NCBI RefSeq assembly: GCF_947501665.1
Contig: NZ_CANMWS010000027.1
Span: 1-64,000, forward strand
Direction of reading: 5' to 3'
Source: an uncultured Shewanella sp.
GTDB lineage: Bacteria; Pseudomonadota; Gammaproteobacteria; Enterobacterales; Shewanellaceae
Length of the DNA: 64,000 nucleotides
Below are positions 17,122-25,631 of this stretch, piece after piece (position 1 is the first letter of the stretch; every line of letters begins with the position of its first letter). Under the pieces are notes generated by a model. That model did not search any database. It was not told the origin of the DNA and saw only the letters and a list, made by a program, of their open reading frames with translations. The position numbers and the translations under genes were made by a program.

Positions 17122-17162
17122 CCGCACTGAAATAAAAGAGATTATGAGTGCGGTTTTATTAT
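17122..17162 (+). terminator. Intrinsic terminator after the secreted protein gene
   Basis: Stem CCGCACT (17122-17128) with AGTGCGG (17147-17153), an 18-base loop, then TTTTATTATT. The position fits termination of the gene ending at 17068. Confidence 0.65.
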
Positions 17163-17329
17163 TGATATTTATCACATGAATAAGATAGATGTATAAATTG
17201 ACTAAAGAAGAAGTATTTTTATATTTTTAAGTATTTTAAAAATAAATGGTGAGATAGTTATTTATTTTGATAAGTATATTGCATAAAATGCGTTTTTTTG
17301 TTGCTTTCAATTTATAGGTAAATGCCATT

Positions 17330-17989
17330 TTGTCTCAACAAGGTCAAAAATTCATGATTGCAATGCTTGCAGCGGGTGGCAGTCGCCGCTTTCAGGGAGC
17401 GAAACTCGCTGCAACGTTAAAATGCAGTCAAAAAGCAATCATTTTAGATAGCTACTCCAAACTTACCCAACTTGCTAAACAGATAAATTTAAACGGCGAT
17501 AATGAATTAATTGTTGAGTTGGTGGTTATTTTAGGTGGTCATCAAGCCACTTTACAACCTTTGCTACCTACAGCGGCGTCTTGTGTTGTTAATACTGATT
17601 GGGCCCAAGGATTATCCTCCTCGGTGAAATGTGCAGCTCGTTATGCTCAAAAGAAACAAGCATCGGCTTTGATGCTAACATTGGCCGATCAGGTCGCAAT
17701 TGACGTTGATGATTATAAGCAACTTTTTTCTCTGTGGTTACAAGATAGGCAGACTGTAGCCTCAGAGTATTTTAGTGAACCTGGGGTGCCGGCGATTTTT
17801 AATGACGACGACTTACCCGATTTTTCTATGGTTCATGGTGATAGAGGTGCCAAACCTGTGTTGATGAAGCATAAATCACAGGGCCGATTGAGTCTTTTGC
17901 CATTGGAATGCGCCGTATGGGATATTGATACTCACAATGATCTTGAGCGTTGGGAACAGTCATCATATTTGATAAGAAATACGTCATAA
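17330..17989 (+). CDS. MobA/MocA-like nucleotidyltransferase
   Basis: The protein has the NTP-transferase fold motifs of molybdopterin cytidylyl/guanylyltransferases. These are the signature loop LAAGGSRRFQGAKL (about residues 13-26), NTDWAQGLSSSVK (about residues 86-98), the metal-binding LTLADQVAI (about residues 114-122, the family LxDqP position) and GDRGAKPVL near residue 168. Members transfer CMP or GMP to molybdopterin, but the fold is also used on other substrates. No molybdoenzyme or other moco gene is next to it, so the substrate is open. The 5' end is uncertain: TTG 17330 is preceded at a distance by AGGT, and ATG 17354 gives a protein that starts right before the first motif (212 residues). 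The gene appears to be transcribed alone. Confidence 0.82.
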   Translation: MSQQGQKFMIAMLAAGGSRRFQGAKLAATLKCSQKAIILDSYSKLTQLAKQINLNGDNELIVELVVILGGHQATLQPLLPTAASCVVNTDWAQGLSSSVKCAARYAQKKQASALMLTLADQVAIDVDDYKQLFSLWLQDRQTVASEYFSEPGVPAIFNDDDLPDFSMVHGDRGAKPVLMKHKSQGRLSLLPLECAVWDIDTHNDLERWEQSSYLIRNTS

Positions 17990-18413
17990 TATGCGAGAAT
18001 TAGCAGATATAAATGATTAACTCACTCACCTTTTTTAGTTACCTCATTTCGATATTGGTCATTAAACTGTAATTTAAAAACCTAAAATGTGATTTTGTAA
18101 CGTTATTTTTATAAAAAAGTGCTATTTAATGGTATTTTGAGTGATATTTAGTGTTTTTTTTATCAAAAAAAGGTAATTTATCTCACTTATAAATCAGAGT
18201 TATTTAATATGTTGTAGGTTGAGCTTTATGAGTGGTTCATTTACATACTTCAGATAATAACAATAAATAATAGAAAATAATGGGTGTTTAATTTTACCGA
18301 GTATTTTTCATCAAGGCTCATAAGCGATAATGTTTGTTGGAAACGACAATACTATTGTTTTTGTTTTTGTTTTTTAAAATACAGGTGGTTATATCCCAAA
18401 GGTGTTAAGGTTT
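17990..18413. other. AT-rich intergenic region, 424 bp, no gene seen
   Basis: Between the nucleotidyltransferase and the DUF1097 gene. It holds long A and T runs and short repeats such as TTTTTTTTATCAAAAAAA near 18160, but no good hairpin and no frame with a ribosome-binding site. The short frame at 18284-18490 lacks coding character. It presumably contains the promoter of the downstream gene. Confidence 0.6.
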
Positions 18414-18890
18414 ATGGAAAATCGTTGGGCTGTGGCTACATCAGCGGGATTACTCGCTGTTGTTTGGGCTGGAGTAGCAGATATATTTAATTGGGTGACT
18501 TGGTTAGGCTTTATGGGATGTAGTACGTTTTTTGCTCAGCCTTTGCTTGGCGTTAAGGGCATGCTCATGGCTTGGGCCACAAATGTGTCAGGTGTGTTCT
18601 GGGGTTGGCTGATTATTGCCTCAAGCAGCTTTTTTGTTTCTCCGATTATTGGGTATACGATGACAGGTTTGGTGACAGCGGCGATGTGTTTGCAAGCCAG
18701 TTATAGTCGTTTAGCTTTTATTCCTGGAACATTTATTGGTTGTTGTGTCTGCTTTGCTTTAGCTGGGGATCTTGCAGTGATTATTCCTCCACTAATAATA
18801 GGAGGAGCGTTAGGCCTGTGCATGAGTTTATTAACTGGACGATTGATAAACTTGGGGAATAAGCAAACTAAAGTACAATCCGTAGAGTAA
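18414..18890 (+). CDS. DUF1097-family integral membrane protein
   Basis: The 158-residue protein is almost entirely hydrophobic with about five membrane segments and resembles E. coli YcdZ: the N-terminus (VWAGVADIFNWVTWLGFMGC) and the LLGVKGMLMAWATNVSGVFWG block match the family pattern. The function of the family is not established; an inner-membrane transport or sensing role is often assumed. I start it at ATG 18414, which aligns with YcdZ and has AAAGG at 18398-18402. An in-frame GTG at 18402 would add four residues. It is a single gene ending in a strong terminator shared with xthA on the other strand. Confidence 0.8.
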   Translation: MENRWAVATSAGLLAVVWAGVADIFNWVTWLGFMGCSTFFAQPLLGVKGMLMAWATNVSGVFWGWLIIASSSFFVSPIIGYTMTGLVTAAMCLQASYSRLAFIPGTFIGCCVCFALAGDLAVIIPPLIIGGALGLCMSLLTGRLINLGNKQTKVQSVE

Positions 18891-18911
18891 GGTTTACTTG
18901 GGTATATCCAC

Positions 18912-18946
18912 AGCAAAGGTGCATTTCAAATGCACCTTTGCTTGTT
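18912..18946. terminator. Strong convergent terminator between the DUF1097 gene and xthA
   Basis: A near-perfect palindrome pairs GCAAAGGTGCATTT (18913-18926) with AAATGCACCTTTGC (18928-18941). It lies between two genes that face each other, 22 bp from one and about 25 bp from the other, so it can stop both transcripts. Confidence 0.85.
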
Positions 18947-18966
18947 ATCAACAGGCTGAATTCAAC

Positions 18967-19773
18967 TTACTTAAAGCTGCTCCAAATAGGTGCATGATCA
19001 GAGGGTTTTTCAATGCCTCTAAGATCATAATCTACATCACTTTCAGTCAATTTATTTGCAAGTGATGCGGTGGCCAGTACCACGTCGATACGCAGTCCTC
19101 TATTATCGACAAAGCCTTTACTGCGGTAATCGAACCAAGAGTAACGCTCTGCTCTATTTGGGTGGAGCTGACGGAAAGTATCGATTAAGCCCCAATCGAG
19201 TAAGGTGGCTAACCATTTACGTTCTTCAGGTTGAAAACTGCACTTTCCGGTTTTTAGCCAACGTTTGGCATTGACTTCTCCTATGCCGATATCAAGATCG
19301 GTGGGAGAAATATTAATATCGCCGATAATGGCAATGTCTTCTTCAGGACTATGATATTCATTTAAATATTTCATTAAATCTTGATAAAATCGACGCTTAG
19401 CAGGGTATTTTGTTTCATGATCAATGTTATCTCCTTGAGGAAAATACCCATTTAATACCGTCAGAGGGCGGCCATTTTTTTGCATGAAGGTACCTATGAT
19501 CATACGGCGCTGTGCATCATCATCATCTGTTGGAAAGCCTTTTTGGACTTTGTCAGGGGCTTGTTTAGATAACATGGCGACACCGTAATGGGCCTTACCA
19601 CCATGAAAATGCACGTGGTAGCCCATGGCTTCCACATCCGCTAAAGGAAAGGCTTCATCATGGACTTTCGTTTCTTGCAAACCAATAATGTCGGGTTGAT
19701 GAGTATCGATTAAGGCTTGAAGTTGATGTAATCTTGCACGTAATCCATTGATATTAAATGAAACAATTTTCAC
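18967..19773 (-). CDS. xthA: Exodeoxyribonuclease III
   Basis: This is the AP endonuclease and 3'-5' exonuclease of base-excision repair. Starting at GTG 19773 (268 residues) gives an N-terminus VKIVSFNINGLRAR that aligns with E. coli XthA and has AAGGA a few bases upstream; the longer frame to 19905 reads into yciI. Catalytic residues in view are Asn7, Glu34 (GLQETKVHDEAFPL), the GDINISPTDLDIG block and the C-terminal SDHAP with its active-site His. It lies 16 bp behind yciI on the same strand, so yciB-yciI-xthA probably form one transcript. The length equals that of E. coli XthA. Confidence 0.95.
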   Translation of the reverse strand: MKIVSFNINGLRARLHQLQALIDTHQPDIIGLQETKVHDEAFPLADVEAMGYHVHFHGGKAHYGVAMLSKQAPDKVQKGFPTDDDDAQRRMIIGTFMQKNGRPLTVLNGYFPQGDNIDHETKYPAKRRFYQDLMKYLNEYHSPEEDIAIIGDINISPTDLDIGIGEVNAKRWLKTGKCSFQPEERKWLATLLDWGLIDTFRQLHPNRAERYSWFDYRSKGFVDNRGLRIDVVLATASLANKLTESDVDYDLRGIEKPSDHAPIWSSFK

Positions 19774-19789
19774 AGTTTTTTCCTTACTT

Positions 19790-20089
19790 TTACGGTAATA
19801 CGCGCTTAAAGGGTTTAACAACAACACTTTTGTAAACACCTGCAGTGATGTAGGGATCTTGATCTGCCCAAGCTTGCGCTTGCTCAAGAGAGTCAAAATC
19901 AGCAACCACTAATGAGCCTGTAAAACCAGCTTCGCCTGGGTTGTCGCTATCAATGGCAGGATGAGGCCCTGCGATAAGCAGTTTACCTTCATTGGTGAGA
20001 TCTTGTAATCGAGCAAGGTGGGCGCTGCGAGCGGTTTTTCTTTTTTCTAGACTATTTTCATTATCTTGAGATGAAATCATATACCACAT
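19790..20089 (-). CDS. yciI: YciI family protein
   Basis: The 99-residue protein has the YciI ferredoxin-like fold signature: MWYMISSQDNENSLEKR at the start, an ARSAHLARLQDL helix with the conserved His, AGPHPAIDSD, and the C-terminal ADQDPYITAGVYKSVVVKPF with the conserved Asp-Pro. The family's enzymatic role in E. coli is unknown, although related domains act in dehydrochlorination-type chemistry. Its ATG overlaps the yciB stop by one base (TAATG), so the two are translationally coupled; yciB next to yciI is a classic gammaproteobacterial pairing. Confidence 0.93.
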   Translation of the reverse strand: MWYMISSQDNENSLEKRKTARSAHLARLQDLTNEGKLLIAGPHPAIDSDNPGEAGFTGSLVVADFDSLEQAQAWADQDPYITAGVYKSVVVKPFKRVLP

Positions 20090-20634
20090 TATTTCAATTC
20101 CTTACGCTGTTCTTCAGACATATTTTTGTAAAGATAAACAATCGTCACCACGGTATTGATGAGAGTCAATGCCGTTAAACCGAAGACTTTAAAATTCACC
20201 CAAGTTTCTTGAGGCAAACTAAAGGCGACGTAAACATTAAGTAGACCACAAGCGATAAAAAAGAAGACCCAATACCAAGTAATATGTGCCCATATTTTGT
20301 CAGCAACAATGAGTTCTTTACCAAGCATGCTTTTCAGAACGGGTTTGTTAATCAGCTGACTCACCGTTAAGCCGATTGCAAATAGAGCATAAACAATGGT
20401 GACTTTCCATTTTATGAAGGCATCGTCATGGAAAAATAACGTCAATGAGCCAAAAACGGCCACCATGGCAAAAGTGATGACATGCATTTTTTCGAGTTTT
20501 TTGTATAGCATGTAGGTGACGATGAGTTGCAGCGCAGTGGCGACTATGAGTGCCCCACTGGCGACATAAATATCGTAAATTTTATAAAAAGCAAAGAAAA
20601 TAACTAAAGGTAAAAAATCGAGCAACTGTTTCAT
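20089..20634 (-). CDS. yciB: Inner-membrane septation protein A (YciB/IspZ)
   Basis: The 181-residue protein has five predicted membrane helices and the family hallmarks: N-terminus MKQLLDFLPLVIFFAFYK, the central KLEKMHVITFAMVAVFG, the KWKVTIVYALFA segment, and NKPVLKSMLGKEL. YciB/IspZ is an inner-membrane protein that in enterics interacts with elongation and division proteins and affects envelope integrity. It is the first gene of the likely yciB-yciI-xthA transcript. Length matches the E. coli protein (179). No strong ribosome-binding site precedes the ATG, but the N-terminus aligns without extension. Confidence 0.94.
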   Translation of the reverse strand: MKQLLDFLPLVIFFAFYKIYDIYVASGALIVATALQLIVTYMLYKKLEKMHVITFAMVAVFGSLTLFFHDDAFIKWKVTIVYALFAIGLTVSQLINKPVLKSMLGKELIVADKIWAHITWYWVFFFIACGLLNVYVAFSLPQETWVNFKVFGLTALTLINTVVTIVYLYKNMSEEQRKELK

Positions 20635-20725
20635 AAAGTGATATCAATCAAAATAAGTAAAAGTAGCCATGAGTGTAGCATGATGGTGAATGAGGAAAAA
20701 GGATAGGCTAAAAACAAGGTCAATA

Positions 20726-21280
20726 TTAGGGACTGATTTGCAGTAAGGTTGCGCTCAGCTTATCGTTAGGATTATTTTGAGTAATGGAGAGGTAAGTATC
20801 TTTGCTTGTATTGGTTGGGATTGGTAAAATATAACGGCTATTTTCATAATAGACATAGTTATTAAAGGTGACGTTTCTAAAGCGTTTGTTGATATTCTCT
20901 TTCAATACATATGAAGCAATTAATCTATCAGTTTCAACAAGGTAACCGACTCCCTTATATTTATAAGATGTATGTTGGTTAGGTTTCAGAATATTGACTT
21001 GGCAATGTCGGTATGGGTTTTCTGATTGTGGATGTTGGTACCATAAATGGGGCGGGTGTAGTGGATGGCTATATTGTATTGCGTTGTTTTTTGTTATGGC
21101 GATGGCAACATTGGTACAGCCTTCTGCTAGGAAACTGATCAGCATGTTTTGTTCTGTGTTATTTAATACTGTCACTTGAACATTTTGGGCAAAATCGGTG
21201 CTGAACATGGCACTGACTTTTATGGGAAAAATAATTAAGGTAGATAAAAGCAATGCATAAAAAAATATGAATCGATACAT
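20726..21280 (-). CDS. Secreted hypothetical protein
   Basis: I do not recognise it. ATG 21280 is chosen because AAGGTGG precedes it; an upstream in-frame GTG would swallow that site. The 184-residue product has a Sec signal peptide (MYRFIFFYALLLSTLIIFP, cleavage near VSA-MFS) and then a mature domain with two cysteines (EGCTN, RHCQV) that could pair. The region between them (VTVLNNTEQNMLISFLAEGC) reads like a beta-rich, exported domain, and the end is rich in Asn/Thr/Ser. It lies between yciB and another small secreted protein on the same strand, 116 bp away, so the two may be related in function, but nothing proves this. Confidence 0.75.
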   Translation of the reverse strand: MYRFIFFYALLLSTLIIFPIKVSAMFSTDFAQNVQVTVLNNTEQNMLISFLAEGCTNVAIAITKNNAIQYSHPLHPPHLWYQHPQSENPYRHCQVNILKPNQHTSYKYKGVGYLVETDRLIASYVLKENINKRFRNVTFNNYVYYENSRYILPIPTNTSKDTYLSITQNNPNDKLSATLLQISP

Positions 21281-21396
21281 GTTATCCACCTTATTGCTGT
21301 TGCCTTTATCTTAAATTTAGAAGTGTTTAAATGTAAAATCAAAAGTGATGTTGTTACTTAATGTGTGTTGATGTTTCTTATATGTTCTTTTTTTGG

Positions 21397-21714
21397 TTAG
21401 TCACACCCACAATCAGTTTCACTGCGCCAGCAACCACCAGGACAAAAGCAGTCTTTTGTTCCGTCTCTCGATGAACAGCTTATTCCTACGGATGTTAAGC
21501 CAATTTCAGTCATACTATTGGAAATATTTTGCCGTGCTGATATTTCAGATATCCATTCTCCTTGCATAATTAAATCAACAAAGACATGTTGCATTTCAGT
21601 CCAGTTCACATTGGTTTGAAATGATGTTGATGATGTATCTTGATTGGAACTTGCATAGGTAAAACTGGTGACAAAGAGTAATAAAGCAGCAATGCTACGA
21701 GTGAGTATAGGCAT
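21397..21714 (-). CDS. Small secreted protein with a C-terminal cysteine cluster
   Basis: This is an unrecognised 105-residue protein. A Sec signal peptide covers residues 1-22 (LLLFVTSFTYA, cleavage before SSNQD). The next ~55 residues are acidic and polar with no cysteine (NWTEMQHVFVDLIMQGEWIS). The last 27 residues carry six cysteines in a tight pattern, including CFCPGGCW and the ending DCGCD. This two-part layout recalls a leader or carrier segment with a disulfide-rich or metal-binding C-terminal peptide. It stands on the same strand upstream of another secreted protein (20726-21280). Function unknown; the signal peptide and cysteine pattern make it a real gene candidate rather than a random frame. 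Confidence 0.75.
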   Translation of the reverse strand: MPILTRSIAALLLFVTSFTYASSNQDTSSTSFQTNVNWTEMQHVFVDLIMQGEWISEISARQNISNSMTEIGLTSVGISCSSRDGTKDCFCPGGCWRSETDCGCD

Positions 21715-21937
21715 GGTTATTCCTTATTGGATAGCGTGAATTTAGTCCGTTGTTTAGGTTGTTTTTCGATCTTTAATCTTGAAGGTGCTTCCTACAACAA
21801 GTAAGAGTGTAGTGGTTATTGAAGCGAGTACGGTCAAACATGTCAGTTCAACTGAAATATCGCTATTAAGGGTAGTTATTAAGGTGTAGGTTGATAAACT
21901 GGGTGAAGAATAAGTTGATTTTAATTGGAAAAAAACG

Positions 21938-22762
21938 ATGACAAAGTCGGTGAGTATTGTGGGTTGTGGTTGGTTTGGTTTGCCACTGGCCAAAGCGTTT
22001 GTTGAAGTTGGTTTTGATGTGAGAGGCTCAAAACGAACAGCAGCAAAAGCCAGATTATTACAGCAAGAGGGAATAATGGGATTCCATTTAGATTTAGATG
22101 ATAAGGAAACCTTCGACTCTAGGACATTATCACGTACAACATCCTTACTTGACAGTGATTATTTAGTGGTGAATGTTCCGCCAGGCTTTAGGCAGGATCC
22201 TCATGGGTATTTAAGGCGGTTAACACGATTAAAAGAGTGTATCTCTGATTGCCAATATCAGCGTATTATTTTTATCAGTAGCACAGGAGTTTATCCAGCG
22301 AAGGATCAAGTGGTGACAGAAAAAGATGCAATAATGCACTCAGCATCCAGTGAAAATTTGTTAGCTGCTGAGCAGGTGTTTAGGGATATAGCTCCCACAT
22401 GTGTGCTTAGATTTGCAGGGTTAGTGGGTCCTAAGCGTCATCCTGGACGTTTTTTATCTGGAAAAACGGATATTTCAGGAGGGGCGGCTCCGGTTAATTT
22501 AGTGCATTTAAATGATTGTATTAGCGCTGTTGTTCAAGTGATTACGGCCAAAAATGTAGGACCTGTATATAACCTTTGTGCATTTGAGCATCCAAGTCGA
22601 GAACAGTTATATCAAGCGGCATCGCTGCATTTAAATTTACTTAAACCACTCTTTAATGAGGTTGAGGTAGCGGGGAAAAAAGTGGATGCGAGCTTGATTA
22701 CACGAGAGTTAGGTTTTCAATATCAATTCAATAATCCAATTGATATGCTTGATTATTGTTAG
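21938..22762 (+). CDS. NAD(P)-dependent epimerase/dehydratase-like protein (YeeZ type)
   Basis: The 274-residue protein begins with a dinucleotide-binding motif (VSIVGCGWFGLPLAKAF, residues ~5-21) and continues as an extended short-chain dehydrogenase: IIFISSTGVYP (about residues 110-120) holds the Ser region, and LRFAGLVGPKRHPGRF follows at about residue 160. The expected Tyr-x-x-x-Lys is not evident: the corresponding stretch reads SASSENLLAAEQ, so classical SDR catalysis is doubtful, as in the YeeZ group. The N-terminal pattern and NVPPGFR also resemble 6-phosphogluconate-dehydrogenase-like folds. Substrate unknown. The gene is alone on + and is followed at eight bases by a MITE-like repeat. 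Confidence 0.85.
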   Translation: MTKSVSIVGCGWFGLPLAKAFVEVGFDVRGSKRTAAKARLLQQEGIMGFHLDLDDKETFDSRTLSRTTSLLDSDYLVVNVPPGFRQDPHGYLRRLTRLKECISDCQYQRIIFISSTGVYPAKDQVVTEKDAIMHSASSENLLAAEQVFRDIAPTCVLRFAGLVGPKRHPGRFLSGKTDISGGAAPVNLVHLNDCISAVVQVITAKNVGPVYNLCAFEHPSREQLYQAASLHLNLLKPLFNEVEVAGKKVDASLITRELGFQYQFNNPIDMLDYC

Positions 22763-22770
22763 CAATAACT

Positions 22771-23051
22771 TAGGGCCTGTTGAGCTTTGGTGAGTGTTTT
22801 TGCAGCAGTTTGTCGTTTCTTTATACAAGGCAGAGCTTATGCGGTGTCGTTATTCGCCATAAATAAGCGATAATGCCGTAGAAAGGAGCGACAAGCGCTG
22901 TCCTCATTCTTTTATAAGGCAGGATCCACTAAACGTGTTTTACTCTTTGTTGAGAGGCATTCGCTTAGAATAACTAGGCATCACACCTCTCGCCGCGATT
23001 AAAACACGTTTATCTGAACATAATTTAATCACTAAAGAACAACAGGCCCTA
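22771..23051 (+). repeat. Family 1 dispersed repeat (MITE-like), copy B, full length
   Basis: 281 bp with terminal inverted repeats: TAGGGCCTGTTG-AGCTTTGGTGA at the left, and at the right the complement of TAGGGCCTGTTG-TTCTTTAGTGA. Blocks shared with copy C (inverted, 34.6 kb) include CAGAGCTTATG, GTCGTTATT, CTAGGCATCA and CCTCTCGCCGCGATT. It contains no coding frame. It lies eight bases after the epimerase-like gene, and its right end touches the start of the DsbA-like gene. No target duplication is obvious. Confidence 0.85.
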
Positions 23052-23061
23052 GGGTATGACC

Positions 23062-23700
23062 ATGAAAAAGAGATTGAAAATGAAACAATTGTTTTTAGGT
23101 ATAGCTATGTGTTTAATGGCTTTGCTAAGTTATGCGAGTGATAATCGTTACATTGAAGGCCAAGATTATATTCACATTAATGGGATCCCTGAAACACAAC
23201 ACCCCGTTGTTCGGGAGTTTTTTTCTTACAATTGCCCTCATTGCTACCGTCAAGATGCGACATTTGAGACAATGTCGCACTTGTTAGGAAAGGATATCAT
23301 GTTTGTCAGAACACCTGTCGGAGCGGGTCGAGACGCATGGATATTAAGTCAAAAAGCTTATTATCTAGCGCAGAAGTTTAAAGTGACTCGTCAAGTCCAT
23401 GGGGTTATTTTTAAACGTATTCATACACAAGAAGGTGGGTTTAAAAATGAGATGGATGTGGTGAATTTTTTTGTTAAGCAAGGTTTAGAGGTGAATGAAG
23501 TTAAGGCTGCATTAGCGTCAGCAGATGCCGATTTAGCTATTTCAAATTATGATCTGCAAACTCAATTATCGGGTATTCGAGGGGTGCCTTCGTTATTAGT
23601 TAACGGACAATATCTGGTGAATTCGACTTCACAAACTCCTGAGCAGCTCAGTCAATTGGTTCAGTATTTAAGTCGATTAACCGTTAAAAAAGACAAATAA
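23062..23700 (+). CDS. DsbA-like periplasmic thiol:disulfide oxidoreductase
   Basis: The protein has a signal peptide (MKQLFLGIAMCLMALLSYA core, cleavage before SDNRY) and a thioredoxin-fold DsbA domain. The active site is CPHC in REFFSYNCPHCYRQD, and the cis-proline loop is RGVPSLLVNG near the C-terminus. It should oxidise cysteine pairs in exported proteins. It is diverged from housekeeping DsbA (TPVGAGRDAWILSQKAYYLAQ replaces the usual helical-domain wording), so it may be a second, client-specific enzyme. The start is ambiguous: ATG 23056, 23062 and 23080 are in frame. 23062 has AGGG seven bases upstream, partly supplied by the repeat element. 23080 gives the most typical signal peptide. 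Confidence 0.88.
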   Translation: MKKRLKMKQLFLGIAMCLMALLSYASDNRYIEGQDYIHINGIPETQHPVVREFFSYNCPHCYRQDATFETMSHLLGKDIMFVRTPVGAGRDAWILSQKAYYLAQKFKVTRQVHGVIFKRIHTQEGGFKNEMDVVNFFVKQGLEVNEVKAALASADADLAISNYDLQTQLSGIRGVPSLLVNGQYLVNSTSQTPEQLSQLVQYLSRLTVKKDK

Positions 23701-23798
23701 TAGTGAGTACTGTCAGAGCATATTGGTCGTGATAATGAGGAATGATACCCGTGATACTTTCTGCTAAATGCATGGGAAGAGTCACGGGCATAGCAGGA

Positions 23799-25457
23799 TT
23801 ATTTTGTGCTGCTGACCCTGTGTGATGTATATTCAAGTGGGCTAAGAATATACAGGTCGTCTGAAACAAATTCATTACTTTTTGCTTGACTCCACCAGTG
23901 ATGCCAAGGGCCTAGATCATGGGTATCTTGCAGTAATGACTTAGGTGGTAAAGGAGTGACTAAGCTGCCTAATGAAATCGCAAGTCCTGTTGGGGTACGT
24001 TTTTTTATCATTTGAGGCATAAGCTTACTTGGATCGTCTAATCCCATGGCTCCAACTAACTCATAAAAACTATGTAGCGTATTATGATGAAAATGCATGA
24101 CACGCTCACTTTTTAAATTGACGTCTATGGCTTTACTTCTGACAGGATCTTGTGTTGCGATACCAGTTGGGCAGCGGTTGGTATTACAATGTCTTGATTG
24201 TACGCAACCAATAGCTAGCATCATGGTTCTGGCTGCGTTGACTGTGTCAGCACCTAACGCTAACTTAGTGAGTAAATCAAAGCTAGAAGCGGTCTTTCCA
24301 GAACCTATGATGCGAATTTTATCTCTAAGGGCTACCCCCATCAGTGCATTATGTACAAAATAAATACCTTCAAGGCAAGTCATGCCTAAATGATTACTAA
24401 ATTCTAAAGGTGCAGCGCCTGTACCGCCTTCTGCGCCATCAACAGTAATAAAATCAGGCAGAATATTGGTTTCAAGCATGGCTTTACATATACATAAAAA
24501 CTCTGCGGGGTTACCCACACAGAGTTTAAAACCTATAGGCTTTCCCTCGCTTAGTTGTCGGAGTTTTTGGACGAATGTTAACAAGGCTTTAGGCGTTGTA
24601 CATTCGGGGTTGACGGCGGGTGATACACAGTCTTGTCCCTTAGGTATATGTCGAATTGAGGCTATTTCATCGGTAATTTTTGCGGCGGGTAATACGCCAC
24701 CATGGCCAGGCTTTGCGCCTTGGGAAAGTTTAATTTCAATCATTTTGATTTGAGGTTTACAGGCCATTGCCTTAAACATATCTTCATCAAATTGTCCTTC
24801 ATCGTCTCTACAACCAAATAAACCTGAGCCGACTTGCCAGACCAGATCGCCATCGTGCTTTAAATGATAAGGGCTCACACCTCCTTCGCCTGTGTTGTGA
24901 AAACAATGCGCTTTTTTTGCCCCTAAATTGAGTGCTTCGATTGCATTTCGACTTAAGGCACCAAAGCTCATAGCTGAAATATTAAGATAAGATGCGCGGT
25001 AGGGTTGTTTGCAATCATCGCCCCCAAAGCTAATGTGTTTCGCTTCTGCTTTGACTGTTTTAGGGCTGAGTGAGTGCCATGCGCTTAAATAATTCTCTTC
25101 AATTAAATTCCGCTGAGTACCAAAGGCAACCGTATCTCTCACATTTTTAGCTCTTTGATAGACTAAAGAGCGTTGCTCACGGTTGAAAGGCTTTTCTTCC
25201 TCATCATTAGCGATAAAGTATTGCTGAATTTCAGTACGAAAGGATTCTAAAAAATAGCGAATATAGGCCACACTAGGATAGAGTCGATTTAAATTATGCT
25301 TACTAAACTTTAAGTCATAAAAACCGACAACAGTATAAAGTAAGGTAAAACAAAAAATCAGCGCAGAAGAGAGATCATTAACATGTAACCAGAGAGTAAA
25401 AGCTAATAAATTCCCTAGGGTAGCAATAAACCAAAATACTTTTTGCATTGGCGTCAT
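23799..25457 (-). CDS. FMN-binding glutamate synthase family protein, membrane-anchored
   Basis: The 552-residue protein carries two N-terminal hydrophobic segments (VFWFIATLGNLLAFTLWL and SSALIFCFTLLYTVVGF) and then a GltB-like synthase domain. Visible parts are the FMN-barrel block YLNISAMSFGALSRNAIEAL, HNTGEGGVSPYH, the AKPGHGGVLPAAKI stretch, DGAEGGTGAAPLEF and the 3Fe-4S cysteine run in CVQSRHCNTNRCPTG. Family members resemble the synthase part of glutamate synthase but lack the glutaminase and the small subunit, and their reaction is not settled. AAGGAT before ATG 25457 decides the start; the longer frame adds seven residues. It is monocistronic, with a 174-bp divergent region to the acetyltransferase gene. 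Confidence 0.92.
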   Translation of the reverse strand: MTPMQKVFWFIATLGNLLAFTLWLHVNDLSSALIFCFTLLYTVVGFYDLKFSKHNLNRLYPSVAYIRYFLESFRTEIQQYFIANDEEEKPFNREQRSLVYQRAKNVRDTVAFGTQRNLIEENYLSAWHSLSPKTVKAEAKHISFGGDDCKQPYRASYLNISAMSFGALSRNAIEALNLGAKKAHCFHNTGEGGVSPYHLKHDGDLVWQVGSGLFGCRDDEGQFDEDMFKAMACKPQIKMIEIKLSQGAKPGHGGVLPAAKITDEIASIRHIPKGQDCVSPAVNPECTTPKALLTFVQKLRQLSEGKPIGFKLCVGNPAEFLCICKAMLETNILPDFITVDGAEGGTGAAPLEFSNHLGMTCLEGIYFVHNALMGVALRDKIRIIGSGKTASSFDLLTKLALGADTVNAARTMMLAIGCVQSRHCNTNRCPTGIATQDPVRSKAIDVNLKSERVMHFHHNTLHSFYELVGAMGLDDPSKLMPQMIKKRTPTGLAISLGSLVTPLPPKSLLQDTHDLGPWHHWWSQAKSNEFVSDDLYILSPLEYTSHRVSSTK

Positions 25458-25631
25458 TGGAGGATCCTTTATCAACAAGCAAAGAATGTGAATGTTTATT
25501 GAACGTCATTGCTTTAACTATAGCAAGAGTGAGCATACTTTTATTTTGTATTGCGCTAGACCTAAGAGTAGACTTAGCGCCATTGCAGGTTCTCTCCTAT
25601 ATTTAAGTGATAGAAAGTTCGGGAGCACAGT

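Noticed and set aside
19774..19905. Longer xthA frame beginning in yciI
   Set aside because: The family N-terminus starts at GTG 19773 with AAGGA upstream; the extra 44 residues match nothing and overlap yciI.
21754..21993. 79-residue minus-strand frame with a hydrophobic C-terminus
   Set aside because: It overlaps the start of the epimerase-like gene and has no ribosome-binding site; the hydrophobic end could be chance in AT-rich DNA.
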